Source: Saprospiraceae bacterium
GTDB lineage: Bacteria; Bacteroidota; Bacteroidia; Chitinophagales; Saprospiraceae
DNA length: 64,000 bases
Assembly (NCBI GenBank): GCA_020629715.1
Contig: JAHDCU010000007.1
Coordinates: 186,001-250,000 of the forward strand
Reading direction: 5' to 3'
In this document: in pieces, positions 16,640 through 25,227 of the stretch
Layout of the letters: each line of letters starts with the position of its first letter
Numbering within the stretch: the stretch's first letter is position 1
Notes under the pieces: generated by a model
What the model was told of the DNA's origin: nothing
The model's database searches: none
The model's input: only the letters and a program-made list of their open reading frames with translations
Position numbers and translations under genes: made by a program

Positions 16640-18238
16640 ATGACTACAGATATACTTGTCATTGGCGGAGGTGTTGCTGGACTTTCATTTGCGATCAAAA
16701 TGGCAACAGAACGTCCTGATCTTCAGATAACCGTGCTAAGCAAAACCAATAAGACCGAAAGCAATACTAGTTGGGCTCAGGGTGGTATCGCAGCCGTATG
16801 GGACTTTGATGTTGATAATTTTGAAAAACATATCGAAGATACTTTAGATGCAGGAGATGGCATATGTGATCCAGAGGTTGTAAGGCTTGTAGTGGAAGAA
16901 GGTCGACAACGAGTAGAAGAAATCATAGGTTGGGGAGCACGATTTGATAAAGAAGATGACGGTGACTATAATCTTGGTAAAGAAGGTGGTCACTCCGAAA
17001 ATCGTATACTACACTACAAAGATGTCACTGGCTGGGAAATCCAGCGTACACTTAATGAAAAGGTGATGACTTTTGACAATATTGATTTTAGAGAGCAATA
17101 CTTTGCTGTAAATATCATCACCCAACACCATCTCGGCAGGAATATAACTCGACTTAGCCCCGATATAGAATGTTATGGAGCATATATACTCAATCGCGAG
17201 ACTAATGAGATGGAAACCATTCTTGCCAAAACTACGGTAATGTGTACAGGTGGAGCTGGTCATGTATATAGAAACACCACTAATCCTACTGTAGCCACTG
17301 GTGATGGTATGGCGATGGTATATAGAGCCAAAGGTAGATTGGCAAATATGGAATTTGTGCAATTTCATCCTACAGCTTTGTATAATCCTACAGGTGTTGG
17401 ACCTGATTTTTTGGTATCGGAAGCAGTAAGGGGTTTTGGTGCCACTCTTAAGGGGCACGATGGTCAGGAATTTATGCACCGATACGATGAGCGACTTTCA
17501 CTAGCGCCACGTGATATCGTAGCTAGAGCTATAGATAATGAAATGAAAATACATGGTGTAGATCATATGTACCTAGACTGTCGTCATCTGGATCATGAGG
17601 AGTTTTTAGAACACTTCCCCAACATATATGAGCATTGCAAAACCAATGGAATTGATTGTTTTAAAGATATGATACCTGTAGTACCTGCTTGCCACTATGT
17701 ATGCGGGGGTATACTAGTAGACACCTATGGTCGTAGCTCTATCAAAAACCTATATGCCGCTGGAGAATGTACCTGCTCAGGACTACATGGTGCCAATAGG
17801 CTGGCGTCCAACTCTCTTCTGGAAGGACTCGTATATGGCTATCGAGTGGCCGTAGATATTATAGATCAGATAGACCAAATAGAAGTTCCTGCCGGAATAC
17901 CTGAATGGGACAAGCAAGGCACCGAAGAGCCCAAGGAGCTTGTACTGATGTCGCAGAGCCTAAAGGAACTAAAGGAAATTATGAGTTATTATGTGGGTAT
18001 AGTACGTACAGATGAGCGTCTTAGTCGTGCCTCCGAACGATTATGGCTGCTCTATCTTGAAACTGAAAAACTATACCAAACCACTGAGATATCTACTCAG
18101 TTATGTGAATTAAGAAATCTAACCACTATTGCCTACTTGATCACTAAAGGAGCTCAGATGCGCAAAGAAAGTAGAGGCCTTCACTATAATTTAGACCATC
18201 CTGATCCCTTTGACTTTATAGAAATGACTAGATTATAG
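16640..18238 (+). CDS. nadB: L-aspartate oxidase
   Basis: This FAD enzyme oxidises L-aspartate to iminoaspartate in NAD synthesis, in partnership with NadA. The start is set at the ATG at 16640, giving 532 residues, because the family N-terminus begins right at TDILVIGGGVAGLSFAIKMA. A TTG at 16613 would add nine unconserved residues. Visible features are the FAD-binding GGGVAGL, SNTSWAQGGIAAVWD, the substrate region FVQFHPTALYNPTG and SEAVRGFGA, PACHYVCGGI, and the second FAD motif LYAAGECTCSGLHGANRLASNSLLEGLV. The C-terminal helical domain is complete. It is monocistronic, and nadA and nadC are not in the window. Confidence 0.92.
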   Translation: MTTDILVIGGGVAGLSFAIKMATERPDLQITVLSKTNKTESNTSWAQGGIAAVWDFDVDNFEKHIEDTLDAGDGICDPEVVRLVVEEGRQRVEEIIGWGARFDKEDDGDYNLGKEGGHSENRILHYKDVTGWEIQRTLNEKVMTFDNIDFREQYFAVNIITQHHLGRNITRLSPDIECYGAYILNRETNEMETILAKTTVMCTGGAGHVYRNTTNPTVATGDGMAMVYRAKGRLANMEFVQFHPTALYNPTGVGPDFLVSEAVRGFGATLKGHDGQEFMHRYDERLSLAPRDIVARAIDNEMKIHGVDHMYLDCRHLDHEEFLEHFPNIYEHCKTNGIDCFKDMIPVVPACHYVCGGILVDTYGRSSIKNLYAAGECTCSGLHGANRLASNSLLEGLVYGYRVAVDIIDQIDQIEVPAGIPEWDKQGTEEPKELVLMSQSLKELKEIMSYYVGIVRTDERLSRASERLWLLYLETEKLYQTTEISTQLCELRNLTTIAYLITKGAQMRKESRGLHYNLDHPDPFDFIEMTRL

Positions 18239-18270
18239 CACTACTAACAAAGTCGATCCAGTAAGTAATC

Positions 18271-18789
18271 TTACTCTTCAATCATATCTGCCGCAGAAGG
18301 ACCTGGTATCTGTAGGTCATCATTAAAGTTAGGGAAAAAGATTTTGATACTTTTTTGATTATACGCTTCAAGGTTTACATAAGTCCAGCTGGATCCTTGG
18401 TCGCTAGAAACCGCTAGTAGATAAGCCTTGGTCTTAAATTTAGCCTCTCCTATTTTTACTATCTGATCTTGGGTTACTAACGTATGTATTTCCTCTCCGG
18501 CTTCATAATAATCTCCTACTGATTTTGTAGTAGTCTGTATGACTTCATAACCCTGCTCCTTTTTGGTCTCTTTGGTCTCCTTCATAATAGAAAGGATACT
18601 TTCTGTACCACCAGCCATAGATATGATGTTTGGGTTTACATATCCTACCGCCTTCTCAAACTGATTTTTTTCAATAGCGGCAGTATAGCTTTTTGCACCT
18701 TTCAAGACAGCCGCATCATAATTTTGAGCAAAGGATAAAAGACTAAAACTTGCGAATATAAAGCTTAAGATATATTTCATGATTTTCAC
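18271..18789 (-). CDS. Secreted protein of unknown function
   Basis: This is a 172-residue exported protein with a signal peptide ending LLSFAQ at about residue 22. The mature region starts with two amphipathic helices (AVLKGAKSYTAAIEKNQFEKAVGYVN) and continues with four or five strands (EIHTLVTQDQIVKIG, KTKAYLLAVSSDQGSSWTYVNLE). This could be an NTF2-like cone fold, but no active-site residues can be pointed to. It sits alone between nadB (convergent) and murI (same strand, 94-base gap). Confidence 0.5.
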   Translation of the reverse strand: MKIMKYILSFIFASFSLLSFAQNYDAAVLKGAKSYTAAIEKNQFEKAVGYVNPNIISMAGGTESILSIMKETKETKKEQGYEVIQTTTKSVGDYYEAGEEIHTLVTQDQIVKIGEAKFKTKAYLLAVSSDQGSSWTYVNLEAYNQKSIKIFFPNFNDDLQIPGPSAADMIEE

Positions 18790-18883
18790 TTTGTATTTAA
18801 TATTTTGAGATTATCATACCTTAAATTAGACGGTATAACTTAGGTAAAGTGACTTATGATTGCTTATTTAAGCAGATCTTAAC

Positions 18884-19681
18884 TTACCAAAGATTTTCTT
18901 GCTTCAAAGATACTTGGTGTCCATAAAATAATGAAGTAGTATCGGCAAATGATTTGGTATAATTGGAAACGAAAAACTGATCAGGTATTTCTTGTTTATC
19001 ACTCAGTAAGTTAGTTTTAGCAAGCTGTGATTGAACCTCTTGTGCTATGATTTTTGTGGAGTCCAATACCTCAACTTGATGACTGTAGTAAGTCACTATC
19101 TTTTCACGGATAAGCGGATAATGTGTACAGGCTAGTAACAATGCCTCTATTCCTTTCAAACTCTCCTGCCCTAGGTAATGATCAATGATATCATCGCTGA
19201 TTTTTCCTGCGCTAAAGCCCTCTTCTATCATGGGTACAAGAAGAGGAGTCGCAAGACTATTGCATTTAATACTTGGATTAGCTCGTTGTATTTCACGTGC
19301 ATATATATTAGACTTTATAGTAGCTCTTGTTGCTATGATACCTACTTTATTAGGTTTTAGTGATGCCACGGCATGTACTAATGGGTCCACGACATTTACA
19401 AATTGGACACGATCATCGAAAAAATCCTTAAGTATCTGATAAGCTACAGAGCTGGCAGAGTGACAAGCAATGACGATCATTTTACAATCATGCTCTAGTA
19501 AAAACTTACTGATGCGAATCGAATAATATCGAATCGCATCAGCTGATTTATCTCCATATGGAAGATGGGCGGTATCGCCAAAGTATAATATTTGTTCTTG
19601 TGGTAGTTCTTTTTTGATCGCCTTGGCTACCGTAAGTCCGCCAATACCACTATCAAAAATCCCAATGGCTTGCTTAGACAA
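18884..19681 (-). CDS. murI: Glutamate racemase
   Basis: This 265-residue enzyme supplies D-glutamate for peptidoglycan. It has the N-terminal GIFDSGIGGLTVAKAI with the catalytic Asp-Ser, YFGDTAHLPYG, the first catalytic Cys in VIACHSASSVAY, and the second in LLACTHYPLI. The usual ACNTAS sequence is altered to ACHSAS, but both cysteines are kept. The start is TTG, three bases after the stop of the upstream ompH gene, so expression is probably coupled to ompH. Confidence 0.92.
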   Translation of the reverse strand: MSKQAIGIFDSGIGGLTVAKAIKKELPQEQILYFGDTAHLPYGDKSADAIRYYSIRISKFLLEHDCKMIVIACHSASSVAYQILKDFFDDRVQFVNVVDPLVHAVASLKPNKVGIIATRATIKSNIYAREIQRANPSIKCNSLATPLLVPMIEEGFSAGKISDDIIDHYLGQESLKGIEALLLACTHYPLIREKIVTYYSHQVEVLDSTKIIAQEVQSQLAKTNLLSDKQEIPDQFFVSNYTKSFADTTSLFYGHQVSLKQENLW

Positions 19682-19684
19682 GGA

Positions 19685-20194
19685 TTACATTCCTAGTTTA
19701 GCACGTACTAACGAGCTCACATCTGTAGAGTCGTCAGCATACAATATAGTACCTAGGCTTGCGTCAAAGATATAAGTAAAGCCTCCTTCAGCTGCCACAT
19801 CATCTATTGCCTTTTGGATTTTGTCTCTAAGTGGTTTCAAAAGTTGCTCACTCTTTGTGATGATTTGCTGCTGACTAGTCTGCTCAAATTGTCCAATCTT
19901 AGCTTCTTCTTCTTTTAGCTTAGAAGCTTCTACCTCAAGTTGTTTTGGTGCTATTTCACCATTCGCTTGCTTACGCTCTAGATCTTGGTATTTCTTTTGT
20001 AGAGCAACGATCATCTCTTGACCTTTTTTCTGAAGTTGAGCCTTATAGGTCTCTAAATTTGAGTTAGCCTCTTTCACCTCAGGGATCTCTTGAATCAGCG
20101 CCTGAGTATTGATAAATCCAAATTTCTGCGCATTAGATACTCCTACCGTGAGTAGAATCAATGCAAGAATCTGAGTAAATTGTTTGATTTTCAT
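19685..20194 (-). CDS. OmpH/Skp-family periplasmic chaperone (second copy)
   Basis: This 169-residue OmpH/Skp-like protein has a signal peptide (about 1-22, ending VSNAQ). Next come the conserved opening strand KFGFINTQALIQEIPEVKEA and a long charged coiled coil (residues 45-120) that forms the tentacles of the Skp trimer. The closing strands FTYIFDASLGTILYADDSTDVS follow. Skp-like proteins hold unfolded outer-membrane proteins in the periplasm for BAM. It is the middle gene of an ompH-ompH-murI run typical of Bacteroidota. It differs clearly from the upstream copy, so the pair is an old duplication. Confidence 0.85.
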   Translation of the reverse strand: MKIKQFTQILALILLTVGVSNAQKFGFINTQALIQEIPEVKEANSNLETYKAQLQKKGQEMIVALQKKYQDLERKQANGEIAPKQLEVEASKLKEEEAKIGQFEQTSQQQIITKSEQLLKPLRDKIQKAIDDVAAEGGFTYIFDASLGTILYADDSTDVSSLVRAKLGM

Positions 20195-20328
20195 AGTCGT
20201 ATATATTAAATAAAATCTTATCCATTATTACTAATTATCTGCTCCTTCTCATGAATTGTATAGTTGAGTAATCCATTGATTATGAAGCGACTGCGAAAGT
20301 AATATTATTTCTAAAACCTAAGGAATAC

Positions 20329-20835
20329 TTACCTTAGTCTTTTGATAATATCAGCGGTCTTATCATACTCTTCTGATGCAAACAGAAGCCCTGTAGCACC
20401 GCTCTTGTCAAATATCAAATCATATCCACGATCAGCTGAAAAATCTTCTATTGCAGCAAATACGGCGTCTTGGATAGGACTGACAAGCTCTTCTCTTTTT
20501 CTAAAGAGATCTCCTTCTGGACCAAATCTTCTTTTCTGTAGTTCCCTTACTTCTTTCTCTTTATTGACAATCTCTTCTTCCCTTGAAGCTCTCACCTCAT
20601 CAGACAACAATACTTGCTCTGCTTGATACTTATTATATAGGCTTTTGATCTGATCGTACTCCTGAGCAATATCTTGTCGCCACTCGGCAGATATCTTATC
20701 TAGATCATTCTGTGCCTTTTGATAAGATTCTTGACTTTCTAATACTGCGTTGATATCTACTACAGCGATACGCTGGGCATTTACACTAAGTGCTGTCACT
20801 GCTGCTAGGGCGAGGGTAAGTAGTATATTCTTCAT
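20329..20835 (-). CDS. OmpH/Skp-family periplasmic chaperone (first copy)
   Basis: This is a 168-residue OmpH/Skp-like chaperone. The start is set at 20835 (MKNILLTLALAAVTALSVNAQ, a perfect signal peptide) and not at 20913. The longer form would put 26 extra residues before the signal, and a -7 promoter box (20884-20891) falls inside them. The mature part has RIAVVDINAVLESQESYQ, a coiled-coil arm (EWRQDIAQEYDQIKSLYNK to KEKEVRELQKRR), then the closing strands YDLIFDKSGATGLLFASEEYDKT. In many relatives bamA precedes this gene; here the next gene upstream is hutH in the opposite direction. Confidence 0.85.
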   Translation of the reverse strand: MKNILLTLALAAVTALSVNAQRIAVVDINAVLESQESYQKAQNDLDKISAEWRQDIAQEYDQIKSLYNKYQAEQVLLSDEVRASREEEIVNKEKEVRELQKRRFGPEGDLFRKREELVSPIQDAVFAAIEDFSADRGYDLIFDKSGATGLLFASEEYDKTADIIKRLR

Positions 20836-20883
20836 TTTGATATATTTTAGTTCACTAATGTTAGATTCCACTTTTAAAGAACT

Positions 20884-20891
20884 CAAATTTA
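20884..20891 (-). promoter_or_regulatory. Bacteroidota -7 box for ompH-ompH-murI
   Basis: On the minus strand this reads TAAATTTG, an exact TAnnTTTG. Its end lies 48 bases before the ATG at 20835, predicting a leader of about 45 bases. It supports the shorter start for the first ompH gene. No strong -33 TTG is visible. Confidence 0.45.
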
Positions 20892-21134
20892 AGATTTTCA
20901 TTGTCCTTTGCATGTATGACTGAAAATACAGTCAATAAGTTTCAATCAAATAATGTGCTCATTTTATGCTTAAAAACATAAGTGATTGATTATCAATCGT
21001 TAAATATACTATTCCTGATTATTTCATACTTAACTGTTAACGTATGTTTAACCGCATTTTAGATTTTGGTAAGTGATTTTACAATCCATATCATCACCAT
21101 CACTTATCTTACCATTCTAAATTTACGTTCAGAA

Positions 21135-22613
21135 TTGAATAAGCCAACTAACTATATCATTAGCTCAAATGAGCTAAGCTATTTGGATATCGTTGATATT
21201 ACAGATAACTATGAAAGCATAAGTATATCCAATGATCTTGCCCTTCAAGTTTCAAAATGCAGATCTTACTTAGAACAAAAACTATCCTCTGCAGATCGAT
21301 CTTTTTATGGAATCAATACGGGCTTTGGTTCATTATGTAATGTAAGAATACCAAACGAAGAGTTAGGTTTACTACAAGAGCGACTAGTAATGTCTCATGC
21401 CTGCGGTACGGGAGAGGTGATATCATCAAGGCTGAGCAAAATAATTTTCCTACTTAAAATCATAAATCTGAGTCATGGATACTCAGGAGTCAGGCTAGAG
21501 TTGCTCGAGCATATGATCAAGATTTATAACCTTGATATACTTCCTGTCATATATGAGTTCGGGTCATTAGGTGCTTCTGGCGATCTTGCTCCCCTTGCAC
21601 ATCTAGCTTTACTCTTGATCGGTAAAGGAGAATGTGAATATCATGGAAAACGATATCAAACCAAAGATTTGTTTATCGATCTCGAGGTAAATGGTATTGA
21701 ACTTTCTGCCAAAGAAGGTTTAGCATTACTCAATGGTACTCAGTTTTCATTAGCTTTTGCGATCAATGCTTGTGATCAAGGAGTGAAACTACTGTATACA
21801 GCACAGCGTACTGCAGCCTTATCTTGCATGGCATATCAATGCAAAACGGAGCCTTTTCTACACCACATTCACCGAATCAGAAATCAAAAAGCTCAGATAT
21901 ATTGTGCTCAAGAAATACGCTCACTCTTAGAGGGGTATGAGTCTAGCTTAAATATAGTTCAAGATCCATATTCATTCAGATGTGTTCCGCAGGTACATGG
22001 TGCTACTAAAGCTGCACTGGATCATGCGATCGAGATCATCAATAATGAAATCAATGCTACCACGGATAATCCCAATATATTTCCAGATGAAGATCTCATC
22101 CTTACAGGAGGCAACTTCCATGCTCAGCCACTAGCGCTTATCTTGGATTATATGAGCATTGCCCTGGCAGAGATTGGAAGTATCAGTGAGAGACGTATAT
22201 ATAAGCTGATCAATGGTGATCGAGGTTTGCCAGATTTTCTAGCTCATGACCCGGGGCTACACTCAGGATTTATGATCGCTCAATATACCGCTGCATCTAT
22301 CGTAAGTAAAAATAAAGAGCTTTGTCATCCATCATCTGTAGATAGTATCCCCAGTAGCAAAGGTCAAGAAGATCATGTGAGTATGGCTGCTAATGCTGGT
22401 ACAAAAAGCTACAAGCTAGTCGAAAACCTATGGAGTATTTTGGGTATAGAAATACTGGTATCAGCGCAGGCAGTTGATTTTAGAGAAATAGATAACGAAA
22501 TACCTATCATGGATCTTCATCGAAATTTTAGGCAGTATATCAGCCATATGCTTGAAGATCGAATATTGCATCAAGATATTCGCGATTCCATTGCATTTCT
22601 GAGACGGCCATGA
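21135..22613 (+). CDS. hutH: Histidine ammonia-lyase
   Basis: This enzyme deaminates L-histidine to urocanate with a self-made MIO cofactor. The MIO triad Ala-Ser-Gly lies in EFGSLGASGDLAPLAHLALL. FYGINTGFGSL supplies the catalytic Tyr, and QERLVMSHACGTG carries the Ser-His selectivity pair that marks a histidine, not tyrosine or phenylalanine, substrate. I set the start at the TTG at 21135 (492 residues, family-like). The upstream TTG at 21066 lies within a promoter-like TAGATTTTG and would add an unconserved hydrophobic leader. No hutU, hutI or hutG is nearby. Its stop overlaps the next gene by 4 bases. Confidence 0.87.
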   Translation: MNKPTNYIISSNELSYLDIVDITDNYESISISNDLALQVSKCRSYLEQKLSSADRSFYGINTGFGSLCNVRIPNEELGLLQERLVMSHACGTGEVISSRLSKIIFLLKIINLSHGYSGVRLELLEHMIKIYNLDILPVIYEFGSLGASGDLAPLAHLALLLIGKGECEYHGKRYQTKDLFIDLEVNGIELSAKEGLALLNGTQFSLAFAINACDQGVKLLYTAQRTAALSCMAYQCKTEPFLHHIHRIRNQKAQIYCAQEIRSLLEGYESSLNIVQDPYSFRCVPQVHGATKAALDHAIEIINNEINATTDNPNIFPDEDLILTGGNFHAQPLALILDYMSIALAEIGSISERRIYKLINGDRGLPDFLAHDPGLHSGFMIAQYTAASIVSKNKELCHPSSVDSIPSSKGQEDHVSMAANAGTKSYKLVENLWSILGIEILVSAQAVDFREIDNEIPIMDLHRNFRQYISHMLEDRILHQDIRDSIAFLRRP

Positions 22614-23716
22614 TACGATACTTCCATACGCTAATACTTATCAGTATTACTTTATGGATACATGCGCAATCATCTTTAGATGCTCATGTAGGACTGGGTA
22701 AGGTTATTCAGCATAAAGAAGAACTACTATTTGATATTCCTCCGATATCATACAGTATAGAAATTAACTATAGTAAAAGACTAACTAATCATGAATCATG
22801 GTATGACTACTGGGGAAAACCTAATTGGGTGACGAGTGCCCAGTATATCTCCTTTGGTGACAAAGATGTACTTGGTCATGCATACGGCATTAGCACAGGG
22901 TTCGATTTCAATATACTAGACTTTAGTAAAACAAAACTTGGACTACAAGTCACCACTGGATTATCATATCTGGACAAAGTCTATGATCGCATTTTAAATC
23001 CTACCAATAATGCGATCAGCTCAAGTATCAATAATACTACCAAATTTAGTCTAGCATTTTCATACGCTCTTGATAATACTTGGATGTTACGTAGTCATGT
23101 TCAGTTGGTACATTTTTCCAACGCTCGTACTAAGAGCCCAAATAGTGGTATCAATATGTGGAATGTAGGTATTAGCGCATCTAGAAAAATAGGAAAAACT
23201 AGATCAAATACTAAGCAAATCGATATTGCAAATCAGCTTGATAATCCACGGAGACTAAGCATCAATATTCAACAAGGAATCGGATGGACACAAGAGCGAG
23301 AAATAGGCGGAGGACCAAGCTATCATGTATTTACCACACAGATATACGCAGGATATAATTGGAGCGCTGGACATAGTGCAATTATGGGATTATCTTATGA
23401 ATATAATGAGTATATCTATGCATTCAACCTACAGATACTCAGACCGATAGATCAGGCTCATAAAAATGCAAAAGACCTATCTTTTCTAATTGGTGATCAA
23501 TTAATGTTTGGAGCTTTCAGAGCTCAGCTTGCTATAGGCTATTACTTACAATATCCATCTACTCGTATAGGAGAGCCCATCTATTTTAATGTAGGATTAC
23601 AATATCGACCAAAGGCTTTAAAAGCATATCATATGCAGCCTTACGTGCAGATACATATGAAATCTCACTACGCTATTGCAGAGAGCTTAAACATCAGTTT
23701 TGGGCTGTGTTTTTGA
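22610..23716 (+). CDS. PagL-like lipid A deacylase / acyloxyacyl hydrolase family
   Basis: This is a 368-residue outer-membrane beta-barrel with a signal peptide ending LWIHAQ. The key motif is LVHFSNARTKSPNSGINMWNVGIS. In PagL and its Bacteroidota relatives the His-x-Ser-Asn unit supplies the catalytic His and Ser that remove the 3-O acyl chain of lipid A. The protein is about twice the size of Pseudomonas PagL (about 150 mature residues), and a second strand-rich half (about 200-368) may be a further barrel or a doubled domain. It is translationally coupled to hutH (ATGA overlap), an unexplained partnership. Confidence 0.65.
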   Translation: MIRYFHTLILISITLWIHAQSSLDAHVGLGKVIQHKEELLFDIPPISYSIEINYSKRLTNHESWYDYWGKPNWVTSAQYISFGDKDVLGHAYGISTGFDFNILDFSKTKLGLQVTTGLSYLDKVYDRILNPTNNAISSSINNTTKFSLAFSYALDNTWMLRSHVQLVHFSNARTKSPNSGINMWNVGISASRKIGKTRSNTKQIDIANQLDNPRRLSINIQQGIGWTQEREIGGGPSYHVFTTQIYAGYNWSAGHSAIMGLSYEYNEYIYAFNLQILRPIDQAHKNAKDLSFLIGDQLMFGAFRAQLAIGYYLQYPSTRIGEPIYFNVGLQYRPKALKAYHMQPYVQIHMKSHYAIAESLNISFGLCF

Positions 23717-23750
23717 TGATTGCTTATCAGATATTAACTATAAAGGGCAT

Positions 23751-23780
23751 AGAGTAATTTTTAACTGCATTAATTACTCT
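23751..23780. terminator. Perfect inverted repeat between convergent genes
   Basis: Two 9-base arms, AGAGTAATT and AATTACTCT, are separated by 12 bases in the gap between the PagL-like gene (ends 23716) and the mscS gene (ends 23869). Such a hairpin at a convergent junction may stop transcription from both sides. The stem is AT-rich and no long T-tract follows on either strand, so termination strength is doubtful. Confidence 0.4.
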
Positions 23781-23868
23781 ACAAACCATGGAGACATAGA
23801 GGTCATAAAGGTTTTTCATGGAAGGCGGTACACTAGGTTATTTGTTAAACAGCAGCAAGTCAACTACG

Positions 23869-25218
23869 CTACTCCTTTCTAATCCAAACATCTCTCTGTG
23901 GGAAAGGAATACTGATATCATGCTCCCTGAAGAGTCGATCGACCTCAAAGCGAATATCACTTTTGATATCTTCAATCACGATATAGTTACGTGAAAAAAA
24001 GTATAAAGTAAAATCGAGACTTGAGCCGCCAAAATCATTGAACCTTATGAATGGAGCTGGATACTTCACGATATATGGGTTACCCTTCACAGCTTCTAGA
24101 AGCAGTTTTTTGACCAACGCTGTATCACTGCCGTAAGCGACACCTACATTCATCTGAAATCTTACTTTATCATCATAGTGAGTCCAGTTGATTACATTTT
24201 CATTGACCAGCTTGCTATTAGGTACTACGATCGTCACATTGTCTCTTGACTCTATGAGTGAAGCTCTGAGTCCAATTTTTTTCACAGATCCGACCACGCC
24301 ATTTACATCCAATACATCTCCGATCTTTACCGTCCGCTCAAATAATAATACTATGCCTGATGCAAAGTCATTAAATGTCTGCTGAAGCCCAAGTCCAACC
24401 CCAACTAATAGAGCAGCAGCACCACCCCAAATCAAGGTCATCTGAAATCCAAGACTCTCTATAGCAATGATGACTGCGATGACATAGATTACATAATTGA
24501 TCAATTGATTGATGGCAAACTGGGCGCCGATATCTACTCTATTTCGCTTATAGATGTTGTACAAAAAGAACTGTGTCGTAATCCAAACCAAAAGCCGAGC
24601 AATGAGAATGATTAAGATCGCTTTGATAATATTGGTCAACTGAAAGCTAATCACCTCACCCTTGTGATCACCGGTCTTATACTCAATATCATAAATCTGA
24701 AAATCTAGATCAAAGCTTGAAATAATCAAGATCGCAGCTATTGTGTATACGATATACTGAAATAAAGAATTGCCTCTTTCCTTTCTATTTGCATAACCGC
24801 TATCGTGGTCAGAGGCATTTAAGATATGATCTCGACTTTCGTAGTATTTTTTAAAAAAGATATGTGCTATACCCCAATCGAGCAACCGAGCAAGCTGAAT
24901 AATTATAAGTGCCTGCAAAGCTAGCTTGATCGTAATATCGATGGGCTCTCGTTCGAGAATGGTATAATCCCAGCGTATGATCAGTAAAAGTAGGAGTATC
25001 CAAAGCAGAGTAATTAAATATATCAAGATACGCTTGAGTGCTCTCTTATCCTTGACTGAGATGTCGTATTTAGTCTGTAAGCTAGGTATCCACCTTCTGA
25101 AGAGCACCCTGATGGTAAACAAACTTATAAGTATCAAGAATGCCACTGCGATGATCTGCAAGATGCTGATCTCTAAACCTGAAAAAATGGTGAAACTTGT
25201 ATTTAAAAACTCTGTCAA
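23869..25218 (-). CDS. Mechanosensitive ion channel, MscS family
   Basis: This 449-residue membrane protein has several N-terminal helices (about 15-245) before the MscS core. The pore helix and beta domain are recognisable in WGGAAALLVGVGLGLQQTFNDFASGIVLLFERTVKIGDVLDVNGVVGSVKKIGLRASLIESRDN (given here only as a region, about 270-335). The C-terminal alpha-beta domain is present, including VVPNSKLVNENVINWTHYD. It releases solutes on hypo-osmotic shock. The extra helices make it one of the medium-sized MscS relatives, like MscM/YbdG types. It sits 9 bases downstream of rsmG and may be co-transcribed with it. Confidence 0.88.
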   Translation of the reverse strand: MTEFLNTSFTIFSGLEISILQIIAVAFLILISLFTIRVLFRRWIPSLQTKYDISVKDKRALKRILIYLITLLWILLLLLIIRWDYTILEREPIDITIKLALQALIIIQLARLLDWGIAHIFFKKYYESRDHILNASDHDSGYANRKERGNSLFQYIVYTIAAILIISSFDLDFQIYDIEYKTGDHKGEVISFQLTNIIKAILIILIARLLVWITTQFFLYNIYKRNRVDIGAQFAINQLINYVIYVIAVIIAIESLGFQMTLIWGGAAALLVGVGLGLQQTFNDFASGIVLLFERTVKIGDVLDVNGVVGSVKKIGLRASLIESRDNVTIVVPNSKLVNENVINWTHYDDKVRFQMNVGVAYGSDTALVKKLLLEAVKGNPYIVKYPAPFIRFNDFGGSSLDFTLYFFSRNYIVIEDIKSDIRFEVDRLFREHDISIPFPQRDVWIRKE

Positions 25219-25227
25219 AGCGCTGCG

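Noticed and set aside
17009-17479. Minus-strand reading frame of 156 codons within nadB
   Set aside because: Lies entirely inside nadB on the other strand, with a composition unlike a real protein and no start signal; nadB is certain.
20836-20913. 26-residue N-terminal extension of the first ompH gene
   Set aside because: It would precede a perfect signal peptide and contain the -7 promoter box.
21135-22613. Tyrosine ammonia-lyase for flexirubin-type pigment
   Set aside because: The selectivity position reads Ser-His (as in HAL), not His-Leu, and no pigment genes flank it.
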